Of a DNA stretch of 63,281 nt, positions 35,952 through 45,164 are shown piece after piece (the first letter of the stretch is position 1; each line of letters opens with the position of its first letter). The stretch lies in contig JAKPQA010000170.1 in assembly GCA_029547025.1 (NCBI GenBank), positions 1 through 63,281 of the forward strand, in the 5' to 3' direction. Source of the stretch: Armatimonadota bacterium (GTDB lineage Bacteria > Armatimonadota > Zipacnadia > UBA1398 > JAKPQA01). The translations under genes and the position numbers were made by a program. The notes under the pieces were generated by a model, which was given only the letters and a program-made list of their open reading frames with translations, did no database searches and was not told the DNA's origin.

Positions 35952-38228
35952 ATGAAGGTTGTCGAAACGATCCCCTTCGCATCGGAGCTCATCGGCCCGC
36001 TGCATACCCAGTCCTACCGCCGCGCCGGCGCTGTGGCTCGCCCCGGCGAGATCGAGCTCGGCGCCCCGTGGGCCATCGCTCGCCAGGACGATGGCCCAAT
36101 CGTCTGCGCGGCCGAAGAGCACCTCGCGGGCTTCCTGGAGGGGTCGATGGGGGCTCCGCTTGCGGCATCGGGCGGCAGACCCATCCGCCTTCGTGTCGAC
36201 GAGTCGCTCGATGCCAATCCCGAGGTCCACCGGGTGAGCGTCGCCGAGGGCGCCATCGATGTCGTGGGTGCCGGGCCCATCGGTGTGCTGCAGGGCGTCT
36301 TCCACCTCGAGGCCCTGATGCGGGAACGCGGGGGGCCCTACGTGCCGCTCGGCGAGACCACGCGCCGGCCGCTCTTCGCTCACCGTATCCACCGCTCGGC
36401 GCTGTCGCCCTTCTACGTCGAGGAGCTCACCGGCTTCGACGGCCCACCCTTCGACCTGCGCTCGTGCGGACTCGCGGTTCGCTATCCGGCTTGGACCGAG
36501 GAGGACGCCGGACCTCAGACGTACTACCACGACAACCACCTGCTGCGGATGCTCGAGCACGGCATCAACGGCATCTGGCTGCGCGGTGCGCTGCGCGAGT
36601 TCGCCCGAGTGAGCATCTTCCCCGAGCTCGGCGCCCGGTCCGACGCCATCCTCGAACGGCTCTGCGACCTCGTGGCGCGTGCCCAGGGCTTCGGGATGAA
36701 GGTCTTCCTGTATCTCAACGAGCCCATGGGGTTCCCCAGCGACAGCCCCTTCTGGCAGCGCTACCCACATCTCGCCGGTGTCCCCACGCGCCACGCCGCG
36801 GTCCGTACCTTCTGCACGAGTCAGCCCGAGGTACTGCAGTACCTCCGCGAGGGAACGCACTATGTGTTCGGCCAAGTCACGGGGCTGGCAGGCGTCATCC
36901 TCATCTCCGCCTCCGAGTACCCGAGCCACTGCTACTGCCATCAGTCGCGCCCCGATGACTCGGCCGAGCAGCGGCGGCTGATCGAAGAAGGCTTCCTCTG
37001 CCCGCGCTGTGTCTCGCGCACGCCCCAAGAGGTCGTCGCCGAGGTCATCACATCGATCCGCGACGGCGTGAAGTCCGCCAACCCGGCGGCCGAGGTCATC
37101 GCCTGGAACTGGAGCTGGTCCTTCTACGAACCCGACCCGCAAATGGGCATCCTCACCCGTCTGCCCGAGGATGTTATCGTCATGGGCGACTACGAACGCG
37201 GGGAGCCGACCCGCGCACTCGATTTCGACTACGAGAACGACGAGTACAGCATCAAGGTCGTCGGCCCCTCGCGCCGCTTCTGCGGTGTGGCCGAGTTCCA
37301 GCACAGCCGCGGCCGTCCGGTGTACGCGAAGATCCAGATCGGCACGACGCACGAGAACCCGAACGTGCCCTACTTGCCCACGCTGCAGAAGGTGGCCGCC
37401 AAGTTCCAGACGCTGCACGCCACCGGCGTGACGGGCATGATGATGTGCTGGAACTTCGGCAACGTGCTCTCGCTCTCGACCGAGACGGCACGCGAGTTCT
37501 CGTGGGATCCGGCGCCCACCAGCATCGAAGAGGGACTGCTCCGCGTCGCCACGCGCCACTTCGGCCCCGAGGCGGCACCCGACGTCGTTGCGGGGTGGGA
37601 TCGCATCTCCCGCGCGCACGACGACTTCCCCGGGAGCATCCCGGTGATGTACTACGGCCCCATCTCCCGCGCGCCGTCGTTCGCCTTCGAGTTCGACCGA
37701 ATCGGCAAGGCCTTCCCGAACTCGTGGCTGCTCGACGAGGACCCTCGGGGCGATATCGTCGGCGAGTGGACCTCACCCTTCGGCGGCCCCAAGGTGGTCG
37801 AGTGCTACCGCGCCGTCGCCGCCGGCTGGCAGGAGGGCGTCGATCGGATGCGCCGCGGCCTCGCCAAGGCTCAGGGCGAGGATCTTGAGCGCCTCGACCG
37901 GGAGATCGGTGTCGCCGAGATCTGCCGGATCCAACTCGCGTGCTCCGCGAACCTGATCGACTTCCTGATGGCGCGAGACGCGTTCCTGGGAGCTACCAAC
38001 GCCGCAGAGAAGCGCTGCCTGCTCGACCGCATGGAGGCCCTGTGCCGGGATGAACGGGCCACCGCCGCGCTGGCCATCCCGCTCTGCGAGGCCGACTCGC
38101 GTCTGGGATGGCACGGTGAGGCCTATGGGCCGATGTTCACGCCGGAGCTGATCCGGGCGAAGCTCGCAGGCCTCGATGACATCCTCACCCGCCGCATCCC
38201 CGAGGAGAGAGCGAAGCTCGATGGCTGA
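35952..38228 (+). CDS. Glycoside-hydrolase-like protein with GH67-type N-terminal domain
   Basis: ATG 35952, 9 nt after GAGGAG, gives 758 residues; the longer open frame starting at 35439 overlaps the beta-helix gene and is not used. Residues 1-130 resemble the N-terminal beta-alpha domain of GH67/GH20 enzymes (GAIDVVGAGPIGVLQGVFHL). The barrel follows: HRIHRSALSPFYVEELTGF, HGINGIWLRGALREFARVSI, FGMKVFLYLNEP, ASEYPSHCYCHQ plus a later FLCPRCVSRTP, and VTGMMMCWNFGNVLSLSTET. The C-terminal about 180 residues are helical. No signal peptide is evident. The overall plan is shared with the DUF4838 protein at 3584 but they are not close copies. The reaction is unassigned. Confidence 0.76.
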   Translation: MKVVETIPFASELIGPLHTQSYRRAGAVARPGEIELGAPWAIARQDDGPIVCAAEEHLAGFLEGSMGAPLAASGGRPIRLRVDESLDANPEVHRVSVAEGAIDVVGAGPIGVLQGVFHLEALMRERGGPYVPLGETTRRPLFAHRIHRSALSPFYVEELTGFDGPPFDLRSCGLAVRYPAWTEEDAGPQTYYHDNHLLRMLEHGINGIWLRGALREFARVSIFPELGARSDAILERLCDLVARAQGFGMKVFLYLNEPMGFPSDSPFWQRYPHLAGVPTRHAAVRTFCTSQPEVLQYLREGTHYVFGQVTGLAGVILISASEYPSHCYCHQSRPDDSAEQRRLIEEGFLCPRCVSRTPQEVVAEVITSIRDGVKSANPAAEVIAWNWSWSFYEPDPQMGILTRLPEDVIVMGDYERGEPTRALDFDYENDEYSIKVVGPSRRFCGVAEFQHSRGRPVYAKIQIGTTHENPNVPYLPTLQKVAAKFQTLHATGVTGMMMCWNFGNVLSLSTETAREFSWDPAPTSIEEGLLRVATRHFGPEAAPDVVAGWDRISRAHDDFPGSIPVMYYGPISRAPSFAFEFDRIGKAFPNSWLLDEDPRGDIVGEWTSPFGGPKVVECYRAVAAGWQEGVDRMRRGLAKAQGEDLERLDREIGVAEICRIQLACSANLIDFLMARDAFLGATNAAEKRCLLDRMEALCRDERATAALAIPLCEADSRLGWHGEAYGPMFTPELIRAKLAGLDDILTRRIPEERAKLDG

Positions 38229-38308
38229 GCGCAGCGCGCGGAGGCCAGGAAACAGGGCGACCCACTCGTCGCCTGGCCCGACCACGCGTCAGCGGAGGGG
38301 GTCGGCGC

Positions 38309-40186
38309 CTAGAACGGGACTGTGTAGGTGAAGGTGAGTTGCACGCCCCGGTCGCCGCCGCCGTGTCCGCAGCCTTGATCCCAGGTCTCGTGTACCAGAT
38401 CGGTGTGACCGGCCTCGTCGCTGATGTAGATCGCCTGGAGACCGCTGCAGTGCCCGTAGGTGTCTCGAACCTGGAAGGTGAGGACGTCCCCCTTCTTGGC
38501 CTTGAACACGGCTGGGCCTTTGGTCCCCGACATCCCGTACCCGGTGGTGTACAGGACCTGCGTGCCCTTCAGGATGTCGAGGTTGTCGTCGACGCCGAAG
38601 CCACTGGACGCGCCGCCCTGTCCGTGCACGGTGTACTGCTTCTCGGGCTCCTCGATGTTGAGACCGAAATGGCCCAGGGCGGGCTGGCTGCCCAGGGTCA
38701 CCTCGATGCGGGCGGCGAGGATCTCCGGCTCATTGGGTGACTTGATCGTGCACTGTGAGTTGTGCACGCCAGACGGGGTGAGCGTTGCCACGGAGCTGGG
38801 GGTGAGCGCCCAGGTGGCGGATCCATGGCCGGCACCGTGTTCCCCACCTCCGAAGCCCCAGTAGGCTGGGGGTTCGAGAGCATCCTTGGCGATGTTGAAC
38901 GCACAGAGCTCCACAGTGAGGGTGTAGTCGGGCTCCATGACGATGACGGGTGGGTTGATGTTGTACCGTTTGAGCAGCCCACCCTCGTAGGGTGTCTTGA
39001 GCCCCAAGTAGCACACCATGCAGTAGTTCTCGGCGCTCTGCATCACGAAGGCGTACTGCCAGAAAACCTCCTCCGCCTTCTGCGGGACGATCTTGAGCAG
39101 GTTCCAGACGATGACGCCCGTCAGGATGGCCTTCTCCTTCAGCCCGGCCGCGGTGAGGCCGATGGCCGACATCACGGTGGGGTTCACGATGGCGAACATG
39201 TAGTCGATGAACTTGGTGAACAGCGCGCGCATCTGGGCCCACTTCAAGCAGAACCACACGGCGCCAATGGCCTTGGCGCGGAACCATTCTGCCGTGTAGG
39301 CCGCGGGGCTCTTGAACTGGTTCATGCACTGGACACAGCCGGGATCGCCGCCGTCGGCGCCGAGGTAGCGCGGGCCGGCAGGGCCGGCTCTCACCCCCGC
39401 GGCGGTTGCGGCGCCCGCCAGGCCCTGCGACATGGCGTCGATGCCCAGGCCCTCGGCGTCGGCCGGAACGGCCCACGCGAGCACCAAGAAGGCTCCAGCG
39501 GAAGCCTCGGCGTCAACCTCGATGGTCCACGTGCCCGCCTCCGGGCCCACGACGAGGAGCCCATCGGTCGGTCCTGGCGGCGTGTCGGACGCCGGGATCG
39601 CGTTGGTGAGGCCGTCGATGGTCTCGCGGTAGGTGTCGACCTGGTCCGCGAGGCCATCGGGCAGCCCGGGGAGGGTCCCCTCGGGATCGCCGTTCTTGAG
39701 CCGCGATAGGAGCTCTGCCACGTCGTCATCGGACGGCTGCGCAGGCAGCTCGCCGGCGATGGAGTCGGCATAGGCCTCGAGGGCCGGATCCGTGGTAGCG
39801 GAGGCCAGATCGGCCTCCGTGAAGCCTGTAGCGGCCAGCGCGCTCTCGCCGAGGGTGATGGTCCGCTCGCCGCTGGGCGAGGTCAGCCTCACGCTCGCCC
39901 CTGTGAGGTTCGCGCCGGCCTGATCCGCGCAGGAGGAGACAAACAAGAAGGCCGAGTCGGCGGGAACGGTGAGCGACTGGCTGTCCTGCCACGCCGCACC
40001 ATCGCCAACGCCCAGGGCTGCCGCCGCCGCGGACGTGGCGGAAGCCCCAGTGGTGACGATGCCGCTGGTGGCGGCAGGCGGGTTCACCGGGTTGCCGCCG
40101 CCACACCCGCCCAGAAGGGTGAACAGGAGAACGGAGATGAGTGAGAGCGCAGTGGCCCTCGCACCGCGCGAATGCCTGTGGCGCAT
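38309..40186 (-). CDS. Large lipoprotein of unknown function with two CxxC motifs
   Basis: ATG 40186, 9 nt after GGAGG, gives 625 residues with a clear lipobox (LISVLLFTLLGGC, acylated C28). Residues 30-130 are Ala/Ser/Thr-rich with a PPC-like beta domain (LTVPADSAFLFVSSC). Residues 215-300 hold a second such domain (GLLVVGPEAGTWTIEVDAEA). A helical region then carries GCVQCMNQF and, later, NYCMVCYLGL, two CxxC motifs set around hydrophobic helices (FIDYMFAIVNPTVMSAIGLT). The C-terminal about 110 residues are a beta domain. The cysteine pairs could form disulfides or bind a metal. No family recognised; the upstream frame extension is a shadow. Confidence 0.7.
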   Translation of the reverse strand: MRHRHSRGARATALSLISVLLFTLLGGCGGGNPVNPPAATSGIVTTGASATSAAAAALGVGDGAAWQDSQSLTVPADSAFLFVSSCADQAGANLTGASVRLTSPSGERTITLGESALAATGFTEADLASATTDPALEAYADSIAGELPAQPSDDDVAELLSRLKNGDPEGTLPGLPDGLADQVDTYRETIDGLTNAIPASDTPPGPTDGLLVVGPEAGTWTIEVDAEASAGAFLVLAWAVPADAEGLGIDAMSQGLAGAATAAGVRAGPAGPRYLGADGGDPGCVQCMNQFKSPAAYTAEWFRAKAIGAVWFCLKWAQMRALFTKFIDYMFAIVNPTVMSAIGLTAAGLKEKAILTGVIVWNLLKIVPQKAEEVFWQYAFVMQSAENYCMVCYLGLKTPYEGGLLKRYNINPPVIVMEPDYTLTVELCAFNIAKDALEPPAYWGFGGGEHGAGHGSATWALTPSSVATLTPSGVHNSQCTIKSPNEPEILAARIEVTLGSQPALGHFGLNIEEPEKQYTVHGQGGASSGFGVDDNLDILKGTQVLYTTGYGMSGTKGPAVFKAKKGDVLTFQVRDTYGHCSGLQAIYISDEAGHTDLVHETWDQGCGHGGGDRGVQLTFTYTVPF

Positions 40187-40653
40187 GAACGCTCGCCTCC
40201 GAAGGCCACAGCCGGTCAACCGGGCCTCCCGGCGCGTGGCCGTGATCACGCCTGCAGTGACGGCTCGCCGACGCTTGGCCGGAGGAGCAGGCTCGCGAGG
40301 CCGCGGGATCGGCGGAGCTCTCGCCGCGCGTGTTTGCACGATGGTTCCCCGTTGGCGACAGAAACCCTCCATTCCCGCGACAGAGCCTCCACGCCACCAT
40401 CGGGCCACGCCGCTTCCACAGGCTCAGGGGGGAGCTCTCGGGCGACCGGCCGGTCGCCCTTACGAGGCGGGGCCGTGGAGCATCTCGGGGACACCGCCCC
40501 AAGTCACGCGGGAGGCGGCGCAGCACCTGCCCCCGCTGGCCCATCGAGGGTCGTCGAGGGGTTCGGGCGGACTGAAGTCCGCGCTGCATGGACTTGGGTA
40601 CGTATGCCTACTGGCTGCGGCAGGACGACCGCTGCTCGGGCGTGCCGCCAACG

Positions 40654-40695
40654 GTGTCATCCTGAGTGCCGCGCCCGCGGCGCGAAGGATCTCGG
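40654..40695 (+). repeat. CCTGAG...GCGAAGGATCTCGG dispersed repeat
   Basis: The element reads GTGTCATCCTGAGTGCCGCG then CGCGGCGCGAAGGATCTCGG. Related sequences are at 17485-17525 and 54504-54545 in the same orientation and at 54606-54642 in the opposite one. Its two halves are partly self-complementary (CGCG core), as in many palindromic intergenic repeats. It is non-coding. Confidence 0.65.
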
Positions 40696-41000
40696 TCAGA
40701 ACCGGCCACGCACCGAAGGCACGGGGCTCGCACAGCCCCCGCAGCGACTGAACCACGGATCGAAACCGCGGCATCTGGCGCTACCATTGGCCGTGACCGG
40801 TCCGTGGCGCGGCCGTCTGGCCTGCGGCCCGCCCCTGGCCCGGTAGACCCGCCGGGGAGTCGGCCGCAGGCCGACGACGTTCCCCACCGCCGCGCACGAC
40901 CCCCAACCCCGTCGGCCCTGAGGAGCGCGCGGTGGCGTGCGGTGGGCGCGTCACGAGAAGGCAAGACCGGGCCCTCCAACCACAGCCGCCCCTGCTCTTG

Positions 41001-41210
41001 GTGTCATCCTGAGCGCGTGAACGGTCGTTGCCCGCAGGCCGAGGCCAGAACACGGTCGAAAACCGGTGACAGTCACGAATGGCACGCACTTAGGGTCGGC
41101 ACCCACGCCCCCCCAACCGTAGGCGAGGCTTCAGCCTCGCGCGGAGTGGCTCTACAGGCCATTGTGAGCCGAGGCTAAAGCCCCGGCTACAGAGGTGATG
41201 CGACATACAC
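41001..41210 (+). repeat. Long intergenic repeat, copy A (about 210 nt)
   Basis: This aligns end to end with 54270-54479. Both begin GTGTCATCCTGAGCGCGT, share GCCCGCAGGCCGAGG, then AACCGG.GAC and ACGAA..., and end with ATTGTGAGCCGAGGCTAAAG. Two palindromes stand near the end: GCGAGGCT-TC-AGCCTCGC, and GCCGAGGCT-AA-AGCCCCGGC with one mismatch. The copies differ at many positions elsewhere, so they are old rather than recent duplications. It lies upstream of the aldo/keto reductase gene. Confidence 0.75.
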
Positions 41211-41422
41211 CTCTGGCATTGGGCTTAAGTGCGGACCATTCTTACCTGTCCCCGGTTTCCGATGGCCCTCTGCCGCGGCAGAGAGCTCCGTCCCCTCGTC
41301 GTCAGCCATCCGCCACGAGAGGAATCACCAGGGCCTGCGCGAAGCACGCCCCGTGCCACCAGGCTACTGGGGCGGCCCCACTCCGCGGGCGGCCCCGTTT
41401 CAGCAAGGGGGATTCCACTACC

Positions 41423-42547
41423 ATGGCAGGAGAGAAGACTCGAAGGGACTTCCTTCGGGACACGGCGCTTATGACAGCCGGCGCATTCCTGGCAGGCTCG
41501 GCGGCACGCAACGCGGCCTGCGCTGCCGACCAGGATATCGACCCGTCGCTGATCCGGAACTACAACCCGGGCATGCGCTATCGCCGGCTTGGGAAGACCG
41601 GATTGTGGTTCTCCGAGATCAGCCTGGGCGGGCACTGGCGGAACCGCGACGGCTCCCGCTTCTGGAACGAGTTCTCGGAGGAGGTTGTCCCCGACGATGT
41701 CCGGAGCAACCGCACCGAGGTCGTCGACAAGTGCATTGAGCTGGGGATCAACTACGTGGATCTGACGACTCCCGCTGAGTGCCTCGCGTACGGCGCCGCA
41801 CTCAAAGGCCGCCGCGACGCCATGTTCGTGGGCGCCGATAACCACATGCTCGGCCCACGCAACCGCGAGAACATCACGGTGGAGAAGCAGATCTTCAACT
41901 GCGAGGAATGCATCCGCCAGCTCGGGTTCGATTACCTCGATATCTGGCGGATCCAGGCGGACATGGGCGGCAGGAACTCCGACGATGACGTGAAGATCTG
42001 CGTCGAGGCTTTCCACAAGCTACACGAGCAGGGCAAGGTTCAGTTTCTTGGCTTCTCGTGTCACAACCGCGACTGGCTCAAGCATCTCATCGAGACCTTT
42101 CCCGAGGTGTCCATGGTGGTCTTCCCATATACGGCGAAATCCGCCACGCAGGAGGCCGATCCCGGCCACGGGGCCGATCAGAAGCAGAGCCTGTTCCCGG
42201 CCCTCGCCGATCGCGATGTGGGCTCGGTCTGCATCAAGCCCTTCGGTGGTGGATCGCTGTTTCGGAAGCAGAACATCGTGTTCGGCCAGGACATGGAGGG
42301 CAATGCGGAGGACCACGAGATCGCACAGCTCACCCTGGCCTACATCGTGTCGAACCCCTACATCACATGCAGCGTGCCGGGCATGACCAGCGTGGCCGAG
42401 GTCGTGAACAACGCCGCGGCCTCGAAGCGCGCTCAAGAGCTCCTCAAAGGCGAGGCCTCGCTCGATCGACTCAACGACCACGCCGACCGCATGATGGCCA
42501 GCCTACCGCATGACTACCAGTGGCTCCACGACTGGGTCCGCGTGTAG
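41423..42547 (+). CDS. Tat-exported aldo/keto reductase-like protein with an altered catalytic tetrad
   Basis: ATG 41423 follows AAGGGGGA and encodes a Tat signal (TRRDFLRDTALMTAGAFLAG) on a 374-residue protein. The AKR barrel starts at MRYRRLGKTGLWFSEISLGG and includes ELGINYVDLTTP, ALKGRRDAMFVGADNH and FDYLDIWRIQAD. Active AKRs use Asp, Tyr, Lys (in ATK) and His (in xxH.PD). Here the Lys position reads VGADN and the His position reads RIQAD, so Lys and His appear lost. Export of a NADPH-dependent enzyme would itself be odd. It may use another cofactor or be non-catalytic. A tetrahaem cytochrome gene follows on the same strand. Confidence 0.82.
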   Translation: MAGEKTRRDFLRDTALMTAGAFLAGSAARNAACAADQDIDPSLIRNYNPGMRYRRLGKTGLWFSEISLGGHWRNRDGSRFWNEFSEEVVPDDVRSNRTEVVDKCIELGINYVDLTTPAECLAYGAALKGRRDAMFVGADNHMLGPRNRENITVEKQIFNCEECIRQLGFDYLDIWRIQADMGGRNSDDDVKICVEAFHKLHEQGKVQFLGFSCHNRDWLKHLIETFPEVSMVVFPYTAKSATQEADPGHGADQKQSLFPALADRDVGSVCIKPFGGGSLFRKQNIVFGQDMEGNAEDHEIAQLTLAYIVSNPYITCSVPGMTSVAEVVNNAAASKRAQELLKGEASLDRLNDHADRMMASLPHDYQWLHDWVRV

Positions 42548-42548
42548 T

Positions 42549-42600
42549 CTACCCCCTGCCCATCGGGAGCCGCCCCCTTTCTACGGGCGGAGAGGGGTAG
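42549..42600 (+). terminator. Bipartite GC stem-loop between aldo/keto reductase and cytochrome genes
   Basis: CTACCCC (42549-42555) pairs with GGGGTAG (42594-42600), and inside it CCGCCC (42570-42575) pairs with GGGCGG (42585-42590). There is no T-run after the stem, so it is at best an atypical terminator; it could be a palindromic intergenic repeat. Confidence 0.4.
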
Positions 42601-42670
42601 GGGATGAGGTGTTATTTGGCGGGGCCGGAGCAGCCGTCCGGCCCCGCTTGGTGTGAGGAGGATCCGCTCC

Positions 42671-43150
42671 ATGACCTGCAACAAGGCCCATCTGGCCGCC
42701 CTCGCAGCTGTCCTCGGCCTCGTCGCCCTCGCCGCCTGGCCGCAAGACGGCGGATCAACCATGGACCCCGCCGTCCCCGCGGGCACACCGCCCAACATCG
42801 CGCTCGACGTCACCGACAACTGGGCCTGCCTCGTCTGCCATCTCGACTTTGAGACCGAGACACTCACCGCCCAGCACGCCGATGTGGGCATCTCCTGCTC
42901 GCGCTGCCACGGCCCCTCCGACGCCCATCAGCACGACGAGATGTCGGCCACAACCCCCGACTTCCTCTTCGGCCGCCTGGAGATCGAGCCGCTCTGTAAG
43001 AGCTGCCACCCGACGGGACACAAGGATCAGACGAAGGTCGACGCCTTCCTGGCAGAGTGGCGCGGCAAGCAGCGCCCGAACGGCCGGACCATCCTGGACT
43101 CCTCGGTATGCACCGACTGCCATGGGGAGCACGCGTTACCGAAGAAGTAG
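42671..43150 (+). CDS. Periplasmic tetrahaem cytochrome c
   Basis: ATG 42671 lies 9 nt after GAGGAGG and begins a signal peptide ([20 protein letters not shown]) on a 159-residue protein. Four c-type haem sites are visible: CLVCH (53-57), CSRCH (76-80), CKSCH (109-113) and CTDCH (147-151). Extra histidines ([17 protein letters not shown]) could be distal ligands. It should carry electrons in the periplasm after haem attachment by cytochrome c maturation proteins not present here. The preceding exported reductase-like protein is on the same strand, 123 nt upstream, with a stem-loop between them. Confidence 0.9.
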   Translation: MTCNKAHLAALAAVLGLVALAAWPQDGGSTMDPAVPAGTPPNIALDVTDNWACLVCHLDFETETLTAQHADVGISCSRCHGPSDAHQHDEMSATTPDFLFGRLEIEPLCKSCHPTGHKDQTKVDAFLAEWRGKQRPNGRTILDSSVCTDCHGEHALPKK

Positions 43151-43273
43151 GGCGATGGGCCCGGCACCACCCGGTGGCAGCGGCTGGACGCTCCGAGAGC
43201 CGCCGGCGGATCTGGGTTGCCGCCACTACCCTCGGCCCGCAGAGCACCCGCCCGTTGCCCTGCCGGCCGTTCC

Positions 43274-43302
43274 TTGACGCTCGGACATCGCACTGCTATT
43301 CT
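43274..43302 (+). promoter_or_regulatory. Sigma70-like promoter TTGACG-N17-TATTCT upstream of ilvD
   Basis: TTGACG (43274-43279) and TATTCT (43297-43302) are spaced by the ideal 17 nt. Transcription would start near 43310, about 95 nt before the ilvD ATG. The same TTGACGCTCGG opening recurs at 48848 before the Gfo/Idh gene. No T-box, leader hairpin or other leader regulator was recognised in between. Confidence 0.6.
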
Positions 43303-43404
43303 CCCCACTCAACCCGACGGCCCGCGCGCGAGTGCCGTGCTTGTGCGCGCTGGCTGTGCTTAGACCTACCCCCTTACTTGTGCTGCCCTTCGGGAGATGC
43401 GGCG

Positions 43405-45069
43405 ATGAAGAGCGATGCAATGAAGTCCGGCGACGAGGGAATGCCCCGCCGCGCACTGATCCACGCCACGGGTCTCACGCACGATGAGATTCGAAAGCCC
43501 TTCGTGGGCATCGCCTCAAGCTTCAGCGACCTGGTGCCCGGCCACACCGGTATGCGCGATCTCGAACGCTTTGTCGAACGCGGGATTCACTCCGCGGGGG
43601 GCGTGGGCTTCGTCTTTGGGGTTCCGGGCGTCTGCGATGGCGTTGCCATGGGACACGTGGGAATGCAGTATTCGCTCCCCAGCCGAGAGATCATCGCCGA
43701 TATCATCGAGTGTGTGGCTCAGGCCCATGCACTAGACGGTCTGGTTCTCCTGACGAACTGCGACAAGATCACACCGGGGATGATCATGGGCGCCGCCCGC
43801 CTGGACATTCCTGCGGTCGTTGTCACCGCGGGGCCAATGCTGTCCGGACGGTACGGTGGCCGGAAGCTCGATCTGGTCCGGGACACGTTCGAGGCGTTGG
43901 GGCGACTGCGCGCCGGCACGATGGACCGGCACGAGTTCGAGTGTCTCGAGGTCGAGGCATGTCCCGGCGCTGGCTCCTGCCAGGGGTTGTTCACCGCGAA
44001 CACCATGGCATGCCTGACGGAGGCGATGGGGCTGTCGCTGCCATACTGCGGCACAGCCCTTGCGGTATCGGCGGAGAAGCGTCGCATCGCCCATGACAGC
44101 GGCGAGGCGATCGTGCGGCTCATCCGCGAGGGCATCACCATCCGCCAGATACTGAACTCGAAGGCCATCGATAACGCCCTACGCATCGACATGGCCCTTG
44201 GGGGATCCACCAACACGGCGCTCCACATCCCTGCCATTGCCATCGAGGCGGGTCTGGAGCTGCCACTCGAGCGGATCGATGCCATCAGCCGCGAGACCCC
44301 GCACATCACCCATCTGCGTCCGGGCGGCGACCATATGATGGAGGACCTGCACTGGGCGGGAGGCATTCCCGCCGTGCAGAACGTGCTGGGAGACCGTTTG
44401 GCCGACAACCCGACTGTCTCGGGCATGTCGGTCCTCGAGATCGCCGCGCGCGGCCGAGTCACCGATGCCAACGTGATCCACTCGGTGGCCAATGCGTACC
44501 ATGCGGAGGGCGGCATCGCCGTGCTCCGTGGGTCGCTGTGCCCCGATGGCGCCATCGTCAAGCAGTCCGCTGTGCCCGAAGCTCAGCGGGTGTTCGAGGG
44601 CCCTGCCGTTGTGTTCGATGGCGAGCAGGCGTCGCTCGAGGCCCTGGCCGAGAAGCGCATCCAAGCCGGGGACGTGGTCATCGTCCGCTATGAGGGGCCC
44701 AAGGGTGGCCCGGGCATGCGGGAGATGCTTCGCGCGACGGCCGAGCTGGCCGGCCTCGGGCTCATGGACAAGGTGGCGCTCATCACCGATGGACGGTTCT
44801 CGGGCGGCACCCGGGGGCTATCGATCGGGCATGTGTCGCCCGAGGCAGCCGAACGAGGGGCTCCCATCGGGCTGGTGAGAGACGGCGACCGGATCCGCAT
44901 CGACCTCGACAAGCGGCGCGCCGACCTGCTCGTGGACGGCGCTGAGCTGGCCAAGCGACTCGAGGGTTGGCAGCCACGGACACCGGCCATCAACCACGGC
45001 CTCCTGGCACGCTACGCACGCAGCGTACGAAGCGCGAGCTTCGGCGCCACCTACGCCCCCCCCGAGTAG
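43405..45069 (+). CDS. ilvD: Dihydroxy-acid dehydratase
   Basis: ATG 43405, 8 nt after GGGAG, gives 554 residues, the normal IlvD length; the longer frame from 43057 is not used. It dehydrates 2,3-dihydroxy-isovalerate and 2,3-dihydroxy-3-methylvalerate in valine, isoleucine and leucine synthesis in the cytoplasm. Fe-S cluster cysteines appear in [10 protein letters not shown] and [20 protein letters not shown]. Also seen are [26 protein letters not shown] and the C-terminal [20 protein letters not shown]. It leads the ilvD-ilvB-ilvN cluster behind a predicted promoter; ilvB follows 95 nt later. Confidence 0.95.
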   Translation: MKSDAMKSGDEGMPRRALIHATGLTHDEIRKPFVGIASSFSDLVPGHTGMRDLERFVERGIHSAGGVGFVFGVPGVCDGVAMGHVGMQYSLPSREIIADIIECVAQAHALDGLVLLTNCDKITPGMIMGAARLDIPAVVVTAGPMLSGRYGGRKLDLVRDTFEALGRLRAGTMDRHEFECLEVEACPGAGSCQGLFTANTMACLTEAMGLSLPYCGTALAVSAEKRRIAHDSGEAIVRLIREGITIRQILNSKAIDNALRIDMALGGSTNTALHIPAIAIEAGLELPLERIDAISRETPHITHLRPGGDHMMEDLHWAGGIPAVQNVLGDRLADNPTVSGMSVLEIAARGRVTDANVIHSVANAYHAEGGIAVLRGSLCPDGAIVKQSAVPEAQRVFEGPAVVFDGEQASLEALAEKRIQAGDVVIVRYEGPKGGPGMREMLRATAELAGLGLMDKVALITDGRFSGGTRGLSIGHVSPEAAERGAPIGLVRDGDRIRIDLDKRRADLLVDGAELAKRLEGWQPRTPAINHGLLARYARSVRSASFGATYAPPE

Positions 45070-45164
45070 GGCGGGGCGGCCGGTGCCAGGGTACCATTGC
45101 GCCCCGAGCGGTCCGCGCAGCAGTTCCCACCGAGCGCCGGCAGCCATGGAGGTTCGATAGCCCT

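Larger units (their letters stand above)
40187..41422. other. Gene-free repeat region (1.24 kb)
   Basis: No open frame here has family features or a ribosome site. The frames that are open (for example through 40666-41178) carry Arg/Pro-rich sequence, and their C-terminal part recurs in frame at 54270-54447 only because the DNA is repeated. The region contains the elements at 40654-40695 and 41001-41210. The segment from about 41210 to 41422 is leader DNA of the aldo/keto reductase gene. Confidence 0.6.

Noticed and set aside
40666-41178. 170-codon frame in the gene-free region (similar frame at 54043-54447)
   Set aside because: The similarity of the two translated ends comes from the repeated DNA; no ribosome site and Arg/Pro-rich composition.
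43332-43485. Leu/Val-rich short frame before ilvD as an attenuation leader peptide
   Set aside because: GTG start without a ribosome site, no attenuator hairpin and no T-run; the Leu codons look like chance.
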